From positions 1-49,810 of the forward strand of contig NZ_JAAGPD010000068.1 in assembly GCF_017104565.1 (NCBI RefSeq): a DNA stretch of 49,810 nucleotides. The letters run 5' to 3'. Position 1 is the stretch's first letter. Every line of letters starts with the position of its first letter. Below are positions 32,136 to 42,650 of this stretch, in pieces. Under the pieces are notes generated by a model. It ran no database searches. It was not told where the DNA came from and saw nothing but the letters and a program-made list of their open reading frames with translations. Origin of the DNA: Paraburkholderia sp. Tr-20389. Lineage in GTDB: Bacteria; Pseudomonadota; Gammaproteobacteria; Burkholderiales; Burkholderiaceae. Made by a program: the position numbers and the translations under genes.

Positions 32136-33646
32136 ATCATCGTCCCCCGTTCGGCAGCGATGTCTTCGACCGCGCTGCGGAAAATCGCTGCGCGATGTGC
32201 GTATCCCTTGAACATGTCGAAGCTCGCGCACGCAGGCGACAGCAGCACGGCATCGCCCGGTTGCGCGACGGCGCTCGCTGCGCGCGTCGCTTCTTCGAGC
32301 GTAGCGTGATCGGTCATCGCGATGCCCGTGTGCTCGAGCGCGGCGCGAATCTGCGGGGCGTCGCGGCCGATCAGCATCACGGCACGGCACCAGCGCGTGA
32401 CGGGTTCGGCGAGCGGATCGAATTCCTGACCCTTGCCGTCGCCGCCCGCGATCAGCACGACGCGCTGCGCGAGCCCGTCGAGCGCCGCGACGGTCGCGCC
32501 GACATTGGTGCCCTTGCTGTCGTCGACGTAATCGACGCCTTCGATCGACGCGATCAGTTCGACCCGATGCGGCTCGCCGCGATACTCGCGCAAGCCGTGC
32601 AGCAGCGGCGCGCCCGGCAGACCGACCGCGCGTGCCAGCGCGAACGCGGCAAGCGCGTTCGTCGCGTTGTGCAAACCGCGAATGCGCAACGCGTCAGCGG
32701 GCATCAGGCGCTTCAGACCGATATCCGGCGGCGTCGTGGATTCGCTCTTGCGGCGGCGCGTGGGCACGGGTTCGTCAGTGGCGTCACGGTCTTGCGCCTG
32801 CACGAGCCAGATCATGCCGTTGTCGCGCAGCAAGCCGTAGTCCCCGTCGCGCACCGGCTCGTTGACGCCGAACGTCACCAGTTGAGCGCCGCTCTGCTCC
32901 GCAGGCGCGAGTGTCATCACGCGCGCGTCGTCGCGGTTGAGCACGCGCACCGTGTTCTTGCCGAAAATCTTGCCCTTCGCGGCCGCGTACGCATCGAGGC
33001 CGCCGTGCCAGTCCAGATGATCCTGCGTGATATTGAGGATCACGGCAGCGTCGGGCTCGAACGTATGCGCCGTTTCCAGCTGGAAGCTCGACAGTTCGAG
33101 CACCCAAACGTCGGGCAGCGCGGTGTTGTCGATCGCTTCCGTGAGCTTGTCGAGCGCGGCGGGACTGATGTTGCCCGCAACCGCGACCTTCTTGCCCGCG
33201 CGTTCGCACAGCAAGCCCGTGAGACTCGTCGTGGTCGTCTTGCCGTTCGTGCCCGTGATCGCGATCACCTTCGGCGCGTAACCGCTTTCGCCGAGCGTCT
33301 TCAGCGCCTGCGCGAAGAATTCGAGTTCGCCCCACACGGGGATGCCGCGCTCGCGCGCGGCGGAGATCAGCGGCACGAGGTCGGCGGCGAGCGGCGACAG
33401 GCCCGGACTGATCGCGACCAGTTCGACGCCTTCCAGCAGCACCTCCGAAAACGGCCCGCCGACAAAATTGCCTTCGATACCGTGCGCTTCGAGCGCCGAC
33501 AGGTTCGGCGGCACTTCGCGCGTGTCGGCGATACGCAGGCGGCAACCATGCCGCGCGCACCAGCGCGCCATCGCGAGGCCCGATTCACCGAGCCCCAGCA
33601 CGAGCACCATCGGCTTTTGCCGATCCCGAAACTTCTCGCCAAACAT
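32132..33646 (-). CDS. murD: UDP-N-acetylmuramoyl-L-alanine--D-glutamate ligase
   Basis: 504 aa, longer than the E. coli enzyme (about 438). It adds D-Glu to UDP-MurNAc-L-Ala. An N-terminal Rossmann-like domain has [10 protein letters not shown] (16-25), and the ATP loop [12 protein letters not shown] lies at about 130-141. The extra length comes partly from a charged insertion in the central domain (around [20 protein letters not shown]), as in other Burkholderia MurD. C-terminal [18 protein letters not shown] is the family signature. It lies 60 bp after mraY and overlaps ftsW by ATGA. Confidence 0.96.
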   Translation of the reverse strand: MFGEKFRDRQKPMVLVLGLGESGLAMARWCARHGCRLRIADTREVPPNLSALEAHGIEGNFVGGPFSEVLLEGVELVAISPGLSPLAADLVPLISAARERGIPVWGELEFFAQALKTLGESGYAPKVIAITGTNGKTTTTSLTGLLCERAGKKVAVAGNISPAALDKLTEAIDNTALPDVWVLELSSFQLETAHTFEPDAAVILNITQDHLDWHGGLDAYAAAKGKIFGKNTVRVLNRDDARVMTLAPAEQSGAQLVTFGVNEPVRDGDYGLLRDNGMIWLVQAQDRDATDEPVPTRRRKSESTTPPDIGLKRLMPADALRIRGLHNATNALAAFALARAVGLPGAPLLHGLREYRGEPHRVELIASIEGVDYVDDSKGTNVGATVAALDGLAQRVVLIAGGDGKGQEFDPLAEPVTRWCRAVMLIGRDAPQIRAALEHTGIAMTDHATLEEATRAASAVAQPGDAVLLSPACASFDMFKGYAHRAAIFRSAVEDIAAERGTMI

Positions 33647-33706
33647 CGACTGCTTCCCCTTGCTTGCGACTTGGATTACGAATTTGCTTGCGGCTCGAAC
33701 CGCGGC

Positions 33707-34876
33707 TTAACGCAGCTTGAGCGTGGACAACCCGAACAGACACAACATCAGCGTGATGATCCAGAAGCGCACGACAACCTGCGTTTCCTTCCAGCCAGAC
33801 AATTCGAAGTGGTGATGCAACGGCGCCATCTTGAAGATGCGGCGGCCTTCACCGAAACGAGCCTTCGTGAACTTGAACCACGTGACCTGCAACATCACCG
33901 ACACCGTCTCGGCAACGAAAATCCCACCCATGATGAACAGCACGATTTCCTGACGCACGATCACCGCGACCGTGCCGAGCGCGCCGCCGAGCGCGAGCGC
34001 ACCGACGTCGCCCATGAACACCTGCGCCGGGTGCGTGTTGAACCAGAGGAACGCGAGACCTGCCCCGCCCATCGCCGAGCAGAAGATCAGCATTTCGCCG
34101 GCGCCCGCGATGTGCGGGAACAGCAGATATTTCGAATAGACCGCGCTGCCCATCACGTACGCGAACACGCCGAGCGACGAGCCGACCAGCACGACGGGCA
34201 TGATCACGAGGCCGTCGAGGCCATCGGTGAGATTCACCGCATTGCTCGAACCGACGATCACGAGGTACGTGAGTGCGATGAAGCCCCACACGCCGAGCGG
34301 ATAGGTCATCGACTTGAGGAAGGGCAGCAACAGGTCGGCGCGCGCGGGCAGGCCCATCGACAGACCGCTTCGCACCCATGCCATGAACAGGTCGAACACG
34401 CGCACGTTGCTCGCTTCCGACACGCTGAACGCGAGATACACGGCTGCAAACAGGCCGATCACCGACTGCCAGAAATACTTTTCGCGCGACGACATGCCGC
34501 GCGGATCCTTGTAGACCACCTTGCGGTAGTCATCGACCCAGCCGATCACGCCGAAGCCGAACGTGACCAGCATCACGATCCAGATGAAGCGGTTGGTCAG
34601 GTCGGCCCACAGCAGCGTGGACACGGCGATGCCGATCAGAATCAGCACGCCGCCCATTGTCGGCGTACCCGATTTCACGAGGTGCGTTTGCGGGCCGTCC
34701 TTGCGCACCGCCTGGCCGACCTTCATCTGCGTCAGCTTGCGGATCACCCACGGGCCGCAGACGAGACCGATCAGCAGCGCGGTGATCGTCGCCGCGACAG
34801 CACGAAACGTCAGATAACTGAACACGCGCAAAAAGCCTACGTCGTTCTGCAGCCATTGCGCCAGCGCCAGTAACAT
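33707..34876 (-). CDS. mraY: Phospho-MurNAc-pentapeptide translocase
   Basis: 389 aa from the ATG at 34876 ([20 protein letters not shown]); an upstream extension is not conserved. MraY moves phospho-MurNAc-pentapeptide to undecaprenyl phosphate, forming lipid I. About ten membrane helices. Signature loops: [10 protein letters not shown], the DDYRKV pair of aspartates, [12 protein letters not shown], and HHHFE near the C-terminus ([14 protein letters not shown]). It lies 17 bp after murF. Confidence 0.97.
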   Translation of the reverse strand: MLLALAQWLQNDVGFLRVFSYLTFRAVAATITALLIGLVCGPWVIRKLTQMKVGQAVRKDGPQTHLVKSGTPTMGGVLILIGIAVSTLLWADLTNRFIWIVMLVTFGFGVIGWVDDYRKVVYKDPRGMSSREKYFWQSVIGLFAAVYLAFSVSEASNVRVFDLFMAWVRSGLSMGLPARADLLLPFLKSMTYPLGVWGFIALTYLVIVGSSNAVNLTDGLDGLVIMPVVLVGSSLGVFAYVMGSAVYSKYLLFPHIAGAGEMLIFCSAMGGAGLAFLWFNTHPAQVFMGDVGALALGGALGTVAVIVRQEIVLFIMGGIFVAETVSVMLQVTWFKFTKARFGEGRRIFKMAPLHHHFELSGWKETQVVVRFWIITLMLCLFGLSTLKLR

Positions 34877-34893
34877 ACTTCTGTCCTTCTCTT

Positions 34894-36306
34894 TCAGTGT
34901 GCACCGGGCGCCGTGCCCGATGCAGCGGGTTGTGGACTCGTAACGGCGTCCACCACGCGCTCCATTTTCATGAAGCGCGAGCCTTTCACGAGATACGTCG
35001 CAGCCGCGCCGTAACCGGCCTGCTGCAATTGCGCGACGAGTGTATTCACGTCGTCGCAGTGGTGTGCTTCGTCGCCGTAGGCGGCACATGCGTCGCGCGA
35101 CGCATCGCCGAGCGCGTACAGCGCATCGATGCCGCGCGCCTTCGCATACGCACCGACTTCGCGGTGAAACTCAGGACCGTTGTCGCCGACTTCGCCCATA
35201 TCGCCCATCACCAGCACACGCGGCGAAGGACGTGCGGCGAGCACGTCGATCGCGGCGAGCATCGAATCGGGATTCGCGTTGTAGGTGTCGTCGATCACGG
35301 TCGCACCCGCCATCGCGCCGAGCAGCGCGCGCTTCACCTGCAAGCGGCCTTTGACTGCACCGAATGCTTCGAGACCGCGCTTGATCGCGTCGAGCGGCAC
35401 GCCCGCTGCCAGCGCGGCTGCCGTCGCTGCCAATGCGTTGTGCGCGTTGTGCGCGCCGAGCACTTGCAGCGTGATGTCGACGTGGCCTTCGGGTGTATCG
35501 ATGCTCAACTCGTTGCCGTCAAGCGAGCCTTGGACAGCAGCTTCCGTCGTGCGTTCAGCCGTATTCAGCGCGAAATCGATGATGCGGTTGCCCGTTGCCG
35601 CGACGCGCCAGATGCCCGCGTATGCGTCGTTGGCCGGAAACACGGCGACGCCTTCGGGCTTCAGCGTGTGAATCACGGCTGCATGTTCGAGCGCGACGGC
35701 TTCCACCGTCGCCATAAATTCCTGATGCTCGCGCTGCGCATTGTTGACGACCGCGACGGTCGGCTCGGCGATCTTGCCCAGCAGCGCGGTTTCACCCGGA
35801 TGGTTCATGCCGAGTTCGACGACAGCGAGCTTGTGCGTTTCGGTCAGGCGAAACAGCGTCAGCGGCAGGCCGACGTCGTTGTTGAAATTTCCCGCTGTCG
35901 CAAGACGCTCCGCTTCACCGACAGCCGCCGCGAAGATCGACGAGATCATTTCCTTGACCGTCGTCTTGCCGTTGCTGCCCGTCACGGCCACCAGCGGCAT
36001 CGAAAAGCGCTGCCGCCAACCGTTCGCCAACGTGCCCAGGGCCACGCGCGTGTCGCCTGTTACGTGCAGCGCCGGCACGTTGAAGTTGTCGGGCGTGCGC
36101 GTCGCAAGCACTGCGCTGACGTTGCGTGCGGCGACGTCGGTGAGAAAATCGTGCGCGTCGAAACGGTCGCCTTTCAGCGCGACGAACAGATCGCCGGGAC
36201 CACACGTGCGGCTGTCCGTCGACACGCGATCGAATGCGACCGAATCGTCGCCGCTTACCGTTGCGCCCGGAATCACCGCGGCGGCTTCACGTAGCGTGAA
36301 CATCAT
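34894..36306 (-). CDS. murF: UDP-MurNAc-tripeptide--D-alanyl-D-alanine ligase
   Basis: 470 aa. It adds the D-Ala-D-Ala dipeptide made by Ddl. Two adjacent ATGs (36306 and 36303) are possible starts; 36306 gives the usual ATGA overlap with murE. The ATP loop VTGSNGKTT lies at about 108-116, then [12 protein letters not shown] and NHPGETALL, and later [11 protein letters not shown] and VMGDMGEVG. The C-terminus is a low-complexity tail ([14 protein letters not shown]). A longer open frame upstream runs through murE in another frame and is not real. Confidence 0.96.
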   Translation of the reverse strand: MMFTLREAAAVIPGATVSGDDSVAFDRVSTDSRTCGPGDLFVALKGDRFDAHDFLTDVAARNVSAVLATRTPDNFNVPALHVTGDTRVALGTLANGWRQRFSMPLVAVTGSNGKTTVKEMISSIFAAAVGEAERLATAGNFNNDVGLPLTLFRLTETHKLAVVELGMNHPGETALLGKIAEPTVAVVNNAQREHQEFMATVEAVALEHAAVIHTLKPEGVAVFPANDAYAGIWRVAATGNRIIDFALNTAERTTEAAVQGSLDGNELSIDTPEGHVDITLQVLGAHNAHNALAATAAALAAGVPLDAIKRGLEAFGAVKGRLQVKRALLGAMAGATVIDDTYNANPDSMLAAIDVLAARPSPRVLVMGDMGEVGDNGPEFHREVGAYAKARGIDALYALGDASRDACAAYGDEAHHCDDVNTLVAQLQQAGYGAAATYLVKGSRFMKMERVVDAVTSPQPAASGTAPGAH

Positions 36307-37841
36307 TCGCCACCTCCGCGTGCATGCGTCGCGCGGGCCGCGAGTGCGAGCCGTGCATGATCCTGATCCGAGAACGCGCGCTTCTTGCCCATGATTTCCT
36401 GCGTCGATTCGTGACCCTTTCCTGCCAGCACGACGACGTCTTCGCGCGCCGCGCATCGCACCGCCTGCAGGATCGCGCTGGCGCGATCTTCGATACGGCG
36501 CGCCTTCGTCGCGTCTTTCATGCCCGCTGCGATCTGGTCGATAATTTTTTGCGGATCTTCGCTGCGCGGGTTGTCGCTCGTCACGACGACACCGTCGGCG
36601 CAACGTTCGGCGATTTCGCCCATCAGCGGGCGCTTGGTCGCGTCGCGATCGCCGCCGCAACCGAACATGCAGACCAGCTTGCCGCCACGCGCATCGGCGA
36701 TCGGGCGCAACGCGGTCAGCGTTTGTTCGAGCGCGTCGGGCGTGTGCGCGTAGTCGATCACGACAAGCGGTTCGTCGCTCTGCAAACGGCCGCCGAGACG
36801 CTCCATCCGGCCATTCACCGATTCGAGTTTTGCGATCTGTGCGACAGCGGCGTCGAACGGCACGTCGGACGCGAGCAGCGCGCCGAGCACACCGAGCAGA
36901 TTGCTCACGTTGAACGCGCCGAGCGTGTTCACTTCGATGTCCGTGTTGCCCCAGTCCGACGCAATGTGGAACGCGGTGCCCGTCGTCGTCGCGCGCACGT
37001 TCGACGCAACGATCGACGCGTCCGCCTGCACGTCGACGTGTGGCTGCAGCGAGTAGGCGATCGTCTTCGCGTGACCGTTCGTGCTCGCGATCATGCGCCG
37101 GCCGGCTTCGTCGTCGGCGTTGATGACGGCCGCCTTCAATTCCGGCCACGCGAACAGGCGAGCTTTCGCAGCTTCGTAGGCAGCGAACGTGCCGTGATAG
37201 TCGAGGTGGTCTTGCGTGAGATTCGTGAACACGCCGACGCTGAACGCCGTGCCGTTCACGCGGCCCTGATGCAGCGCGTGCGACGACACTTCCATCGCGA
37301 CGGCCTTCGCGCCCGCTGCGCGGAGTTGCGTCAGGCTGCGTTGCAATTGCGGCGCGTCGGGCGTCGTGAAACCGGTGTGCACCAGTTGACCCGGCATGCC
37401 GCTGCCGAGCGTGCCGATGATCGCGCACGGCTGGCCGAGCGCCGTCAGTGCCGCTGAAATCCAGTTCGTGCACGACGTCTTGCCGTTCGTACCCGTCACG
37501 CCGATCACGCGCATCGCGTCGCTCGGATCGCCGTACCACGCGCTCGCGATCGTGCCCGCCAGTTCGTTCAGGCGCGGCACTGCGAGCATCGTGGCGGGAT
37601 CGAGATCGCCCGCGAAACCATCCGCTTGCACGAGCACGGCAGCCGCGCCGCGCTCGATCGCATTGGCGATGAACGGACGATTGTCGGCGCCGTCGACGGC
37701 GTACGCGAGAAACACGTCGCCTGCCGCGATCTTGCGGGTGTCGGCATGCAAATGTGCACCTGGCTGCGCATGCGCACGCAGCCAGGCGAGCGCGTCAGCA
37801 ATCTGCTGTTGCGCCGGATGAGAAGAACGCAGCGCACTCAT
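36303..37841 (-). CDS. murE: UDP-MurNAc-L-Ala-D-Glu--meso-diaminopimelate ligase
   Basis: 512 aa. It adds meso-diaminopimelate to the stem peptide. The ATP loop TGTNGKTS is at 116-123. The DNPR motif (in TSDNPRSEDP, C-terminal third) is the marker for DAP rather than lysine. HTGFTTPDAPQLQ and EVSSHALHQGRV are substrate-site signatures. It overlaps ftsI and murF by ATGA at both ends. Confidence 0.97.
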   Translation of the reverse strand: MSALRSSHPAQQQIADALAWLRAHAQPGAHLHADTRKIAAGDVFLAYAVDGADNRPFIANAIERGAAAVLVQADGFAGDLDPATMLAVPRLNELAGTIASAWYGDPSDAMRVIGVTGTNGKTSCTNWISAALTALGQPCAIIGTLGSGMPGQLVHTGFTTPDAPQLQRSLTQLRAAGAKAVAMEVSSHALHQGRVNGTAFSVGVFTNLTQDHLDYHGTFAAYEAAKARLFAWPELKAAVINADDEAGRRMIASTNGHAKTIAYSLQPHVDVQADASIVASNVRATTTGTAFHIASDWGNTDIEVNTLGAFNVSNLLGVLGALLASDVPFDAAVAQIAKLESVNGRMERLGGRLQSDEPLVVIDYAHTPDALEQTLTALRPIADARGGKLVCMFGCGGDRDATKRPLMGEIAERCADGVVVTSDNPRSEDPQKIIDQIAAGMKDATKARRIEDRASAILQAVRCAAREDVVVLAGKGHESTQEIMGKKRAFSDQDHARLALAARATHARGGGE

Positions 37842-39712
37842 CTAACTACTCCGGGGCGGTTCTTCGTGTTGTCTGAAATCTGCAGCTTTTTCGGCGCGGC
37901 GTGCGTCGCCAGTTTCTTCGCGCCGTTCGCGGCCGGCTGCGACGCAGCGGCGGGCGTCGCGGGATTCATCTCGTCCGACACGACCATCTGCTTGACGGGC
38001 TGGTCGGGCGGCACGTTCAGCGAGCGCAGCGTATCGCCGGCGATCGACGAGAACACGGGACCCGACACCTGGCCGCCGAAGTGGCTGCCCGCCGTCGGTT
38101 CGTCGACGGACACGGCCACCACGATGCGCGGATTCGGCATCGGCGCCATGCCGACGAACGACGCGCGGTACTTGCTGTGGTCGTAGCCGCGGCCCACGTG
38201 CTTGTACGCCGTACCCGACTTGCCGCCCACGCGATAACCCGGCACCGCCGCATCCGGCGACGTGCCGTCCTTCGACACGACTGACTCGAGCATCGCGCGC
38301 ACTTCACGCGCCGTGGTCGGCGAGAACACCTGTGGGCCCGTCACGGGCTGATCCTTCTGCGTGCGGAAAATCGACACGGGCATGACCTGGCCGTCGTGCG
38401 CGATCGCCGTATAGGCGCGGCCCAGCTGGAACAACGACACGGACAGACCGTAGCCGTACGACATCGTCGCCTGCTCGATGCGGCGCCAGCTCTTCCACGG
38501 ACGCAGACGGCCCGCCGCCGCCCCCGGGAAACCGACCTTCGGCGCCTGGCCGAGACCGATGCTGGTGTACATGTTCCACATCTCTTCCGGCCGAAGCTGC
38601 ATCGCGATCTTGGTCGCGCCGATGTTGCTCGACTTCTGGATCACGCCGCCGACGGTCAGCACGCCGAAACCGGCGTCGTCGGTAATGGGGGCGCCGTCCA
38701 GCACGAAACGGCCGCCACCCGTATCAACCAGTGTAGTCGGCGTGACGCGGTGCAGGTCGAGCGCGAGCGACACCGTGAACGGCTTCATGATCGAGCCGGG
38801 CTCGAAGGTGTCCGTGAGAATGCGGTTGCGCAGCTGCTCGCCCGTCAGGTGCGAGCGGTCGTTCGGGTTGTACGTCGGGTAATTGACCAGCGCGAGCACT
38901 TCACCCGTGCGCACGTCGATCACCATCGCCGCGCCTGCTTTGGCCTTGAACTTCTGCACGGCCGCTTTCAGGTTCGTGTACGCGATGTACTGGATCTTGC
39001 TGTCGATCGACAGATCGACGTCCTGCCCGTTATGCGGCACGACCTGCTCGTCGACGTCTTCGATGATGTGGCCGAGACGGTCCTTGATCACGCGGCGGCT
39101 ACCCGCCATGCCCGCGAGCAGCTTCTGGTCGCCGAGTTCGACGCCTTCCTGGCCTTCGTCCTCGACGTTCGTGAAGCCGATCAGGTGAGCCGTGATCTCG
39201 CCTTCCGGATAGAAACGCTTGTACTCGTTACGCTGATAGACACCGGGGATGTTCAGCGCCTCCACTTTCGCGGCGACGTCGACGGGCACCTGGCGCTTCA
39301 CATAGACGAACGTCTTGTCTTCCGAGAGCTTCTTGCGCAGTTCCGGCTGCGTCATGTCGAGCAGCTTGGCGAGATCGGCGAGTTTGTCCGCGCCTAGATC
39401 GTCCGGCACGGATTCGGGAATCGCCCAGATTGCGCGCACGGGCAGGCTCGTCGCGAGCACCAGGCCGTTACGGTCGAGAATCTTGCCGCGCGTGGCGGGC
39501 AGTTCCAGGCGACGCTGATAGCGGCTTTCGCCCTGCTTCTGGTAGAAAGCGTTGCCCGGGCCCTGAATCCAGAACGCGCGAGCCGTCAGCGCCACGAACG
39601 CCATGAAGAGCAGAAACACGACGAGCTTCGAGCGCCACATCGGCAGGCGCACCGAGAGAATCGGATTCGCCGAGAACGCGACGCTCTTGTTCTTGTTCGA
39701 CGATTTCTTCAT
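37838..39712 (-). CDS. ftsI: Septal peptidoglycan transpeptidase FtsI (PBP3)
   Basis: 624 aa. A bitopic class B penicillin-binding protein that cross-links septal peptidoglycan. Membrane anchor about 28-48, pedestal domain about 60-230, transpeptidase domain with S307-x-x-K310 (SIMK), S361-S-N363 and K498-SGT501. A tail of about 40 residues rich in Ala/Pro/Lys follows the domain and is probably flexible. No residue deviation in the catalytic motifs. Both ends overlap neighbours (ftsL, murE) by ATGA. Confidence 0.97.
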   Translation of the reverse strand: MKKSSNKNKSVAFSANPILSVRLPMWRSKLVVFLLFMAFVALTARAFWIQGPGNAFYQKQGESRYQRRLELPATRGKILDRNGLVLATSLPVRAIWAIPESVPDDLGADKLADLAKLLDMTQPELRKKLSEDKTFVYVKRQVPVDVAAKVEALNIPGVYQRNEYKRFYPEGEITAHLIGFTNVEDEGQEGVELGDQKLLAGMAGSRRVIKDRLGHIIEDVDEQVVPHNGQDVDLSIDSKIQYIAYTNLKAAVQKFKAKAGAAMVIDVRTGEVLALVNYPTYNPNDRSHLTGEQLRNRILTDTFEPGSIMKPFTVSLALDLHRVTPTTLVDTGGGRFVLDGAPITDDAGFGVLTVGGVIQKSSNIGATKIAMQLRPEEMWNMYTSIGLGQAPKVGFPGAAAGRLRPWKSWRRIEQATMSYGYGLSVSLFQLGRAYTAIAHDGQVMPVSIFRTQKDQPVTGPQVFSPTTAREVRAMLESVVSKDGTSPDAAVPGYRVGGKSGTAYKHVGRGYDHSKYRASFVGMAPMPNPRIVVAVSVDEPTAGSHFGGQVSGPVFSSIAGDTLRSLNVPPDQPVKQMVVSDEMNPATPAAASQPAANGAKKLATHAAPKKLQISDNTKNRPGVVR

Positions 39713-40059
39713 CGCGTGCCTCCACGCGCTTTCGTGGCAGACGCCGGGTTCGGCGCGGACGTCGGGATGGGCGCGTCCTCAGCCTTCGCGGAGCCGGCGT
39801 CGAGCGTCAGATATTGCGTGCGGCCCGTGGTGGCGCCCTGCATCTTCAGCGAGTCGGTCGCGATCTGCTCGATGCGAGAGGTCTTGGACAGCGCGCTCTG
39901 CTGATATTGAAGCTGCGAATAGTCCTGCTGCAGCTGGCGCTCCTGCGATTGAGCCCGCTGCAACTGGATGAAGAACTGGCGCTGCTGATTGGTCGCGTTG
40001 ACGACGGAAAGCGCACAACCCATGACGACGATCAGCAGGAAGATATTCAGACGGTTCAT
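39709..40059 (-). CDS. ftsL: Cell division protein FtsL
   Basis: 116 aa. A small bitopic protein: membrane helix at about 5-22 and a periplasmic coiled coil rich in Gln (about 25-62, [20 protein letters not shown]). The tail from about residue 90 is Ala/Pro-rich and probably disordered. FtsL forms the FtsQLB complex that activates FtsWI. Assignment rests on shape and on position between rsmH and ftsI, since FtsL sequences are poorly conserved. Confidence 0.93.
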   Translation of the reverse strand: MNRLNIFLLIVVMGCALSVVNATNQQRQFFIQLQRAQSQERQLQQDYSQLQYQQSALSKTSRIEQIATDSLKMQGATTGRTQYLTLDAGSAKAEDAPIPTSAPNPASATKARGGTR

Positions 40060-41009
40060 GGGGCGATCCGCTCCGCAACGCGCATCACGGCGGAACGAGC
40101 GCGGGGGTTCGCGGCGACTTCTTCGTCACTCGCGAATACACGGCCTAGCAGTTTGAGCGGCGGGCTCGGCAGGTCGACGGCGCGGATCGGCAGACGGCGA
40201 TCGACAGCAGGCGCACTGGAGTGCGTCTGCATGAACCGTTTGACGATCCGGTCTTCGAGCGAATGAAAGCTGATCACGACCAGCCGCCCCCCTTGCTCCA
40301 GCAACGACAATGCTGCTTCTAGTACGACTTGCAGCTCCGCAAGCTCTTGATTGATGTGAATCCGTATAGCCTGAAAGGTGCGGGTTGCCGGGTCCTTACC
40401 CTTCTCACGGGTTTTGACGACGTTAGCCACGATTTGGGCAAGCTCGCCCGTGCTGACGAGAGGCCCAAGACGGTCGGACTCTGCCCGGCGAGCAACAAGC
40501 GCCTTTGCAATCTGAAAAGCAAACCGTTCTTCCCCATAATCCCGTATCACCTCCGTCATTTCCTGCACCGTCGCCCGCGCCAGCCAGTCCGCAGCGGATT
40601 CGCCGCGCGTCGGGTCCATCCGCATGTCGAGCGGACCGTCGGCGCGGAAACTGAAACCCCGCTCCGGGTCGTCGAACTGCGGCGACGACACGCCCAGATC
40701 CAGCAGCACACCCGACACACGCCCTACCCCGCGCTCGCTCATCGCGTCGCGCAGTGATGCGAAACTTTCATGCACGATCTCGAAGCGCGGATCGCCGACC
40801 TGCTGCGCGGTGGCGATGGCGAGCGGGTCTTTATCGAAAGCGATCAGACGACCCGCCTCACCCAGCTTTGCCAATACCGCGCGGCTGTGACCGCCGCGCC
40901 CGAACGTGCCATCTATATAGATACCGTCCGCGCGCGTGACGAGCGCATTCACCGCTTCTTCGAGCAGCACCGTGCGATGCTGCAATTCGTTACCCATCGC
41001 AGGCGCCAT
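40056..41009 (-). CDS. rsmH: 16S rRNA (cytosine-1402-N4) methyltransferase
   Basis: 317 aa. It methylates N4 of C1402 in 16S rRNA at the ribosomal P site. The SAM-binding motif [14 protein letters not shown] lies near residue 33, with [14 protein letters not shown] and [14 protein letters not shown] later. The ATG at 41009 is chosen because GCAGGT lies about 8 nt upstream; [13 protein letters not shown] (ATG at 40997) also fits the family but has no ribosome site. It lies 15 bp after mraZ and overlaps ftsL. Confidence 0.95.
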   Translation of the reverse strand: MAPAMGNELQHRTVLLEEAVNALVTRADGIYIDGTFGRGGHSRAVLAKLGEAGRLIAFDKDPLAIATAQQVGDPRFEIVHESFASLRDAMSERGVGRVSGVLLDLGVSSPQFDDPERGFSFRADGPLDMRMDPTRGESAADWLARATVQEMTEVIRDYGEERFAFQIAKALVARRAESDRLGPLVSTGELAQIVANVVKTREKGKDPATRTFQAIRIHINQELAELQVVLEAALSLLEQGGRLVVISFHSLEDRIVKRFMQTHSSAPAVDRRLPIRAVDLPSPPLKLLGRVFASDEEVAANPRARSAVMRVAERIAP

Positions 41010-41024
41010 ATGTATTACCTGCGG

Positions 41025-41453
41025 TCAGAATGTGAAGTTCTTAAGGGACTCGGGCATGCCTTGCGACATCGCTTCCTGCTCCTGCGCGTCGTAGGTTTCC
41101 TTGTCCCAGATCTCGAACCGGCTGCCCATTCCCAGCAACATCACTTCTTTTTCCAGCTTCGCCGCCTGACGCAATTCCGGCGCGATCAGCACGCGGCCGG
41201 CCGTATCCAGTTCGACATCCGCCGCGCTGCCGAGGAAGATGCGCTGAAACCACTTGGCATCCATTGGCAGGTTGACGATCTTGGCGCGGAAGACTTCCCA
41301 CTCGGGGCGCGGAAACAGCAACAGGCAGCCGTCCGGATGACGCGTAATGGTCATTCGGCCTTCTGCCTGTCCTTGCAGCGCGTCACGATAGCGAGACGGG
41401 ACGGACATCCGCCCCTTCGCATCGAGTGTCAGCGCTGACGCCCCTTGGAACAC
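41025..41453 (-). CDS. mraZ: Transcriptional regulator MraZ
   Basis: 142 aa. Two SpoVT-AbrB DNA-binding repeats (about 7-53 and 78-123) carry [15 protein letters not shown] and [15 protein letters not shown]. MraZ forms a ring and binds short direct repeats upstream of its own operon; in E. coli it represses the dcw genes. Candidate boxes are present at 41524-41563. It is the first gene of the cluster. Confidence 0.96.
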   Translation of the reverse strand: MFQGASALTLDAKGRMSVPSRYRDALQGQAEGRMTITRHPDGCLLLFPRPEWEVFRAKIVNLPMDAKWFQRIFLGSAADVELDTAGRVLIAPELRQAAKLEKEVMLLGMGSRFEIWDKETYDAQEQEAMSQGMPESLKNFTF

Positions 41454-41523
41454 TTCACTCCCCTTTTGTCAGGGCGCTGAAAGATGTCGCCCGATTCTGG
41501 AAATTTACTGGAGAAAGCGCGGC

Positions 41524-41563
41524 AGATCACACAAAAATACACTTTCTCACACTGTCTCCCACT
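41524..41563 (-). promoter_or_regulatory. Four tandem 10-bp repeats: probable MraZ operator boxes
   Basis: Reading the minus strand from 41563 down: AGTGGGAGAC, AGTGTGAGAA, AGTGTATTTT, TGTGTGATCT. The GTG core recurs at exactly 10-bp steps, one helical turn, as expected for the GTGGG/TGGGN-type boxes bound by MraZ. Only the first is a full TGGGA; the rest are degenerate. They lie between the promoter and mraZ, overlapping the expected transcription start. Confidence 0.75.
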
Positions 41564-41589
41564 TTAGAGTAACCCCCAACACCGGTCAA
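41561..41589 (-). promoter_or_regulatory. Probable dcw cluster promoter (Pmra)
   Basis: On the minus strand TTGACC (41589-41584) and TAAAGT (41566-41561) are spaced 17 bp. The -10 matches the consensus at four of six positions. Transcription would begin near 41554, inside the first MraZ-like repeat, which fits autorepression. Confidence 0.6.
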
Positions 41590-41852
41590 GGGAGCGGCGT
41601 GGTTTTTTCACGGATTTTGTTTGCTAGAACAAGGACTTAGCGCTGCTTGCTCACGCCGCATCTAAAACGGAAAATCGTTATAAATGAATGAGCTAGTGAA
41701 TCTTGTGAAGGTGATACGTGAAAAGTCTGGGGGAAGAGCGTGGAATAAAAGCGTTCGGGGAGGACGAAAAGCGCGGAGTACGGTAGATTTGGAGCGATTT
41801 TCAGGACGGCGCGGAGAACGCCGTCCCACTTCAAACGGACTGGGTAATCGGG
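41590..41852. other. Intergenic region between Pmra and coq7, no recognised gene
   Basis: 263 bp, visibly more AT-rich than its surroundings. It holds GGACGGCG/CGCCGTCC (41804-41826, 7-nt loop), 27 bp after the coq7 stop, a possible coq7 terminator with a weak TGAAAAT tail. A TATAAA at 41679-41684 leads into a 65-codon open frame starting at 41684 on the plus strand; this has no ribosome site and runs into coq7, so I do not call it. Confidence 0.4.
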
Positions 41853-42482
41853 TTAAACGTGGTACGCGGTGCGGGTCATGATTTTCGACGCCGCCCGCAT
41901 CAGCGCGCGCGCCGGGAACGGCAACTCGACGCCGCCGGCATCCGTCGCCGCCTTGCCATGCGCGGCTTCGTCGACACGCATCTGCTCGACGATCGCACGC
42001 GACTCGTGATCGCCTTCGGGCAGCGTAGTCAGATGGCCGTCGAGATGAAGTTCCACCTGGCGCTCCGTTTCCGCCATGAAGCCGAGGCTCACACGGTCGC
42101 CGAGCCGGCCGGCTGCGAAGCCGATCGCGAGGGCGCCAGCATACCAGAGCGGATTGAGCAGGCTGGGACGCGATTCGAGCGCTTCGAGGCGCTTGTAAGT
42201 CCACGCGAGGTGATCTTCCTCTTCGCGCGCGGCGTGTTCGAAGGCCTGCTTGAGCGCGGGCGAACGCGTCGCCATCTTTTGCGCCTGATAAAGCGCCTGC
42301 GCACAAACCTCGCCTACATGATTAACACGCATCAATCCCGCGGCGTGCGCGCGCTCTTCGTCGGTCAGTTCGACATGCTCTGTCGATGCCGGCGGGACGG
42401 GCAGCGGACGCGACATGCGCGACACCCCGGTCATTGAGCGTAAACCCCGATCGAACTCAGTAATCAATTCATCAAGCAGCAT
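41853..42482 (-). CDS. coq7: Ubiquinone biosynthesis hydroxylase Coq7 (di-iron)
   Basis: 209 aa from the ATG at 42482, which has GGAGG seven bases upstream; the ATG 12 bases further up is too close to that site. The enzyme hydroxylates demethoxy-ubiquinone, the penultimate step. The ferritin-like di-iron ligands are E58 (NHVGEVCAQ), E88/H91 region (REEEDH), and the late RVDEAAHG motif. [15 protein letters not shown] is the membrane-facing family segment. Links to ispB, which makes the quinone tail. Confidence 0.95.
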   Translation of the reverse strand: MLLDELITEFDRGLRSMTGVSRMSRPLPVPPASTEHVELTDEERAHAAGLMRVNHVGEVCAQALYQAQKMATRSPALKQAFEHAAREEEDHLAWTYKRLEALESRPSLLNPLWYAGALAIGFAAGRLGDRVSLGFMAETERQVELHLDGHLTTLPEGDHESRAIVEQMRVDEAAHGKAATDAGGVELPFPARALMRAASKIMTRTAYHV

Positions 42483-42650
42483 TCTGGCCTCCACAACCCG
42501 GCGCGCGGACCGCTTCTCGCAAACCCTTATCCAGCAACGATTTGCGGGCGATGACAGAAAAAATTCCGAAGCGTTTCCGATGGCCGATTTTGGATTTTAG
42601 ACCATGTTGCGTAAACGAAACAGCGGTCCGATCGGCGCCCTGCTTTTTCT

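Noticed and set aside
34894-37539. A very long open frame joining part of murE to murF
   Set aside because: The upstream part is out-of-frame murE; murF starts at 36306 with family similarity from there on.
40997-40999. Alternative rsmH start ([10 protein letters not shown])
   Set aside because: Fits the family N-terminus but has no ribosome site; the ATG at 41009 has GCAGGT at a good distance.
41684-41881. A 65-codon plus-strand open frame beside coq7
   Set aside because: No ribosome site, no recognisable similarity, and its 3' end overlaps the coq7 coding region on the other strand; kept only as a low-interest possibility.
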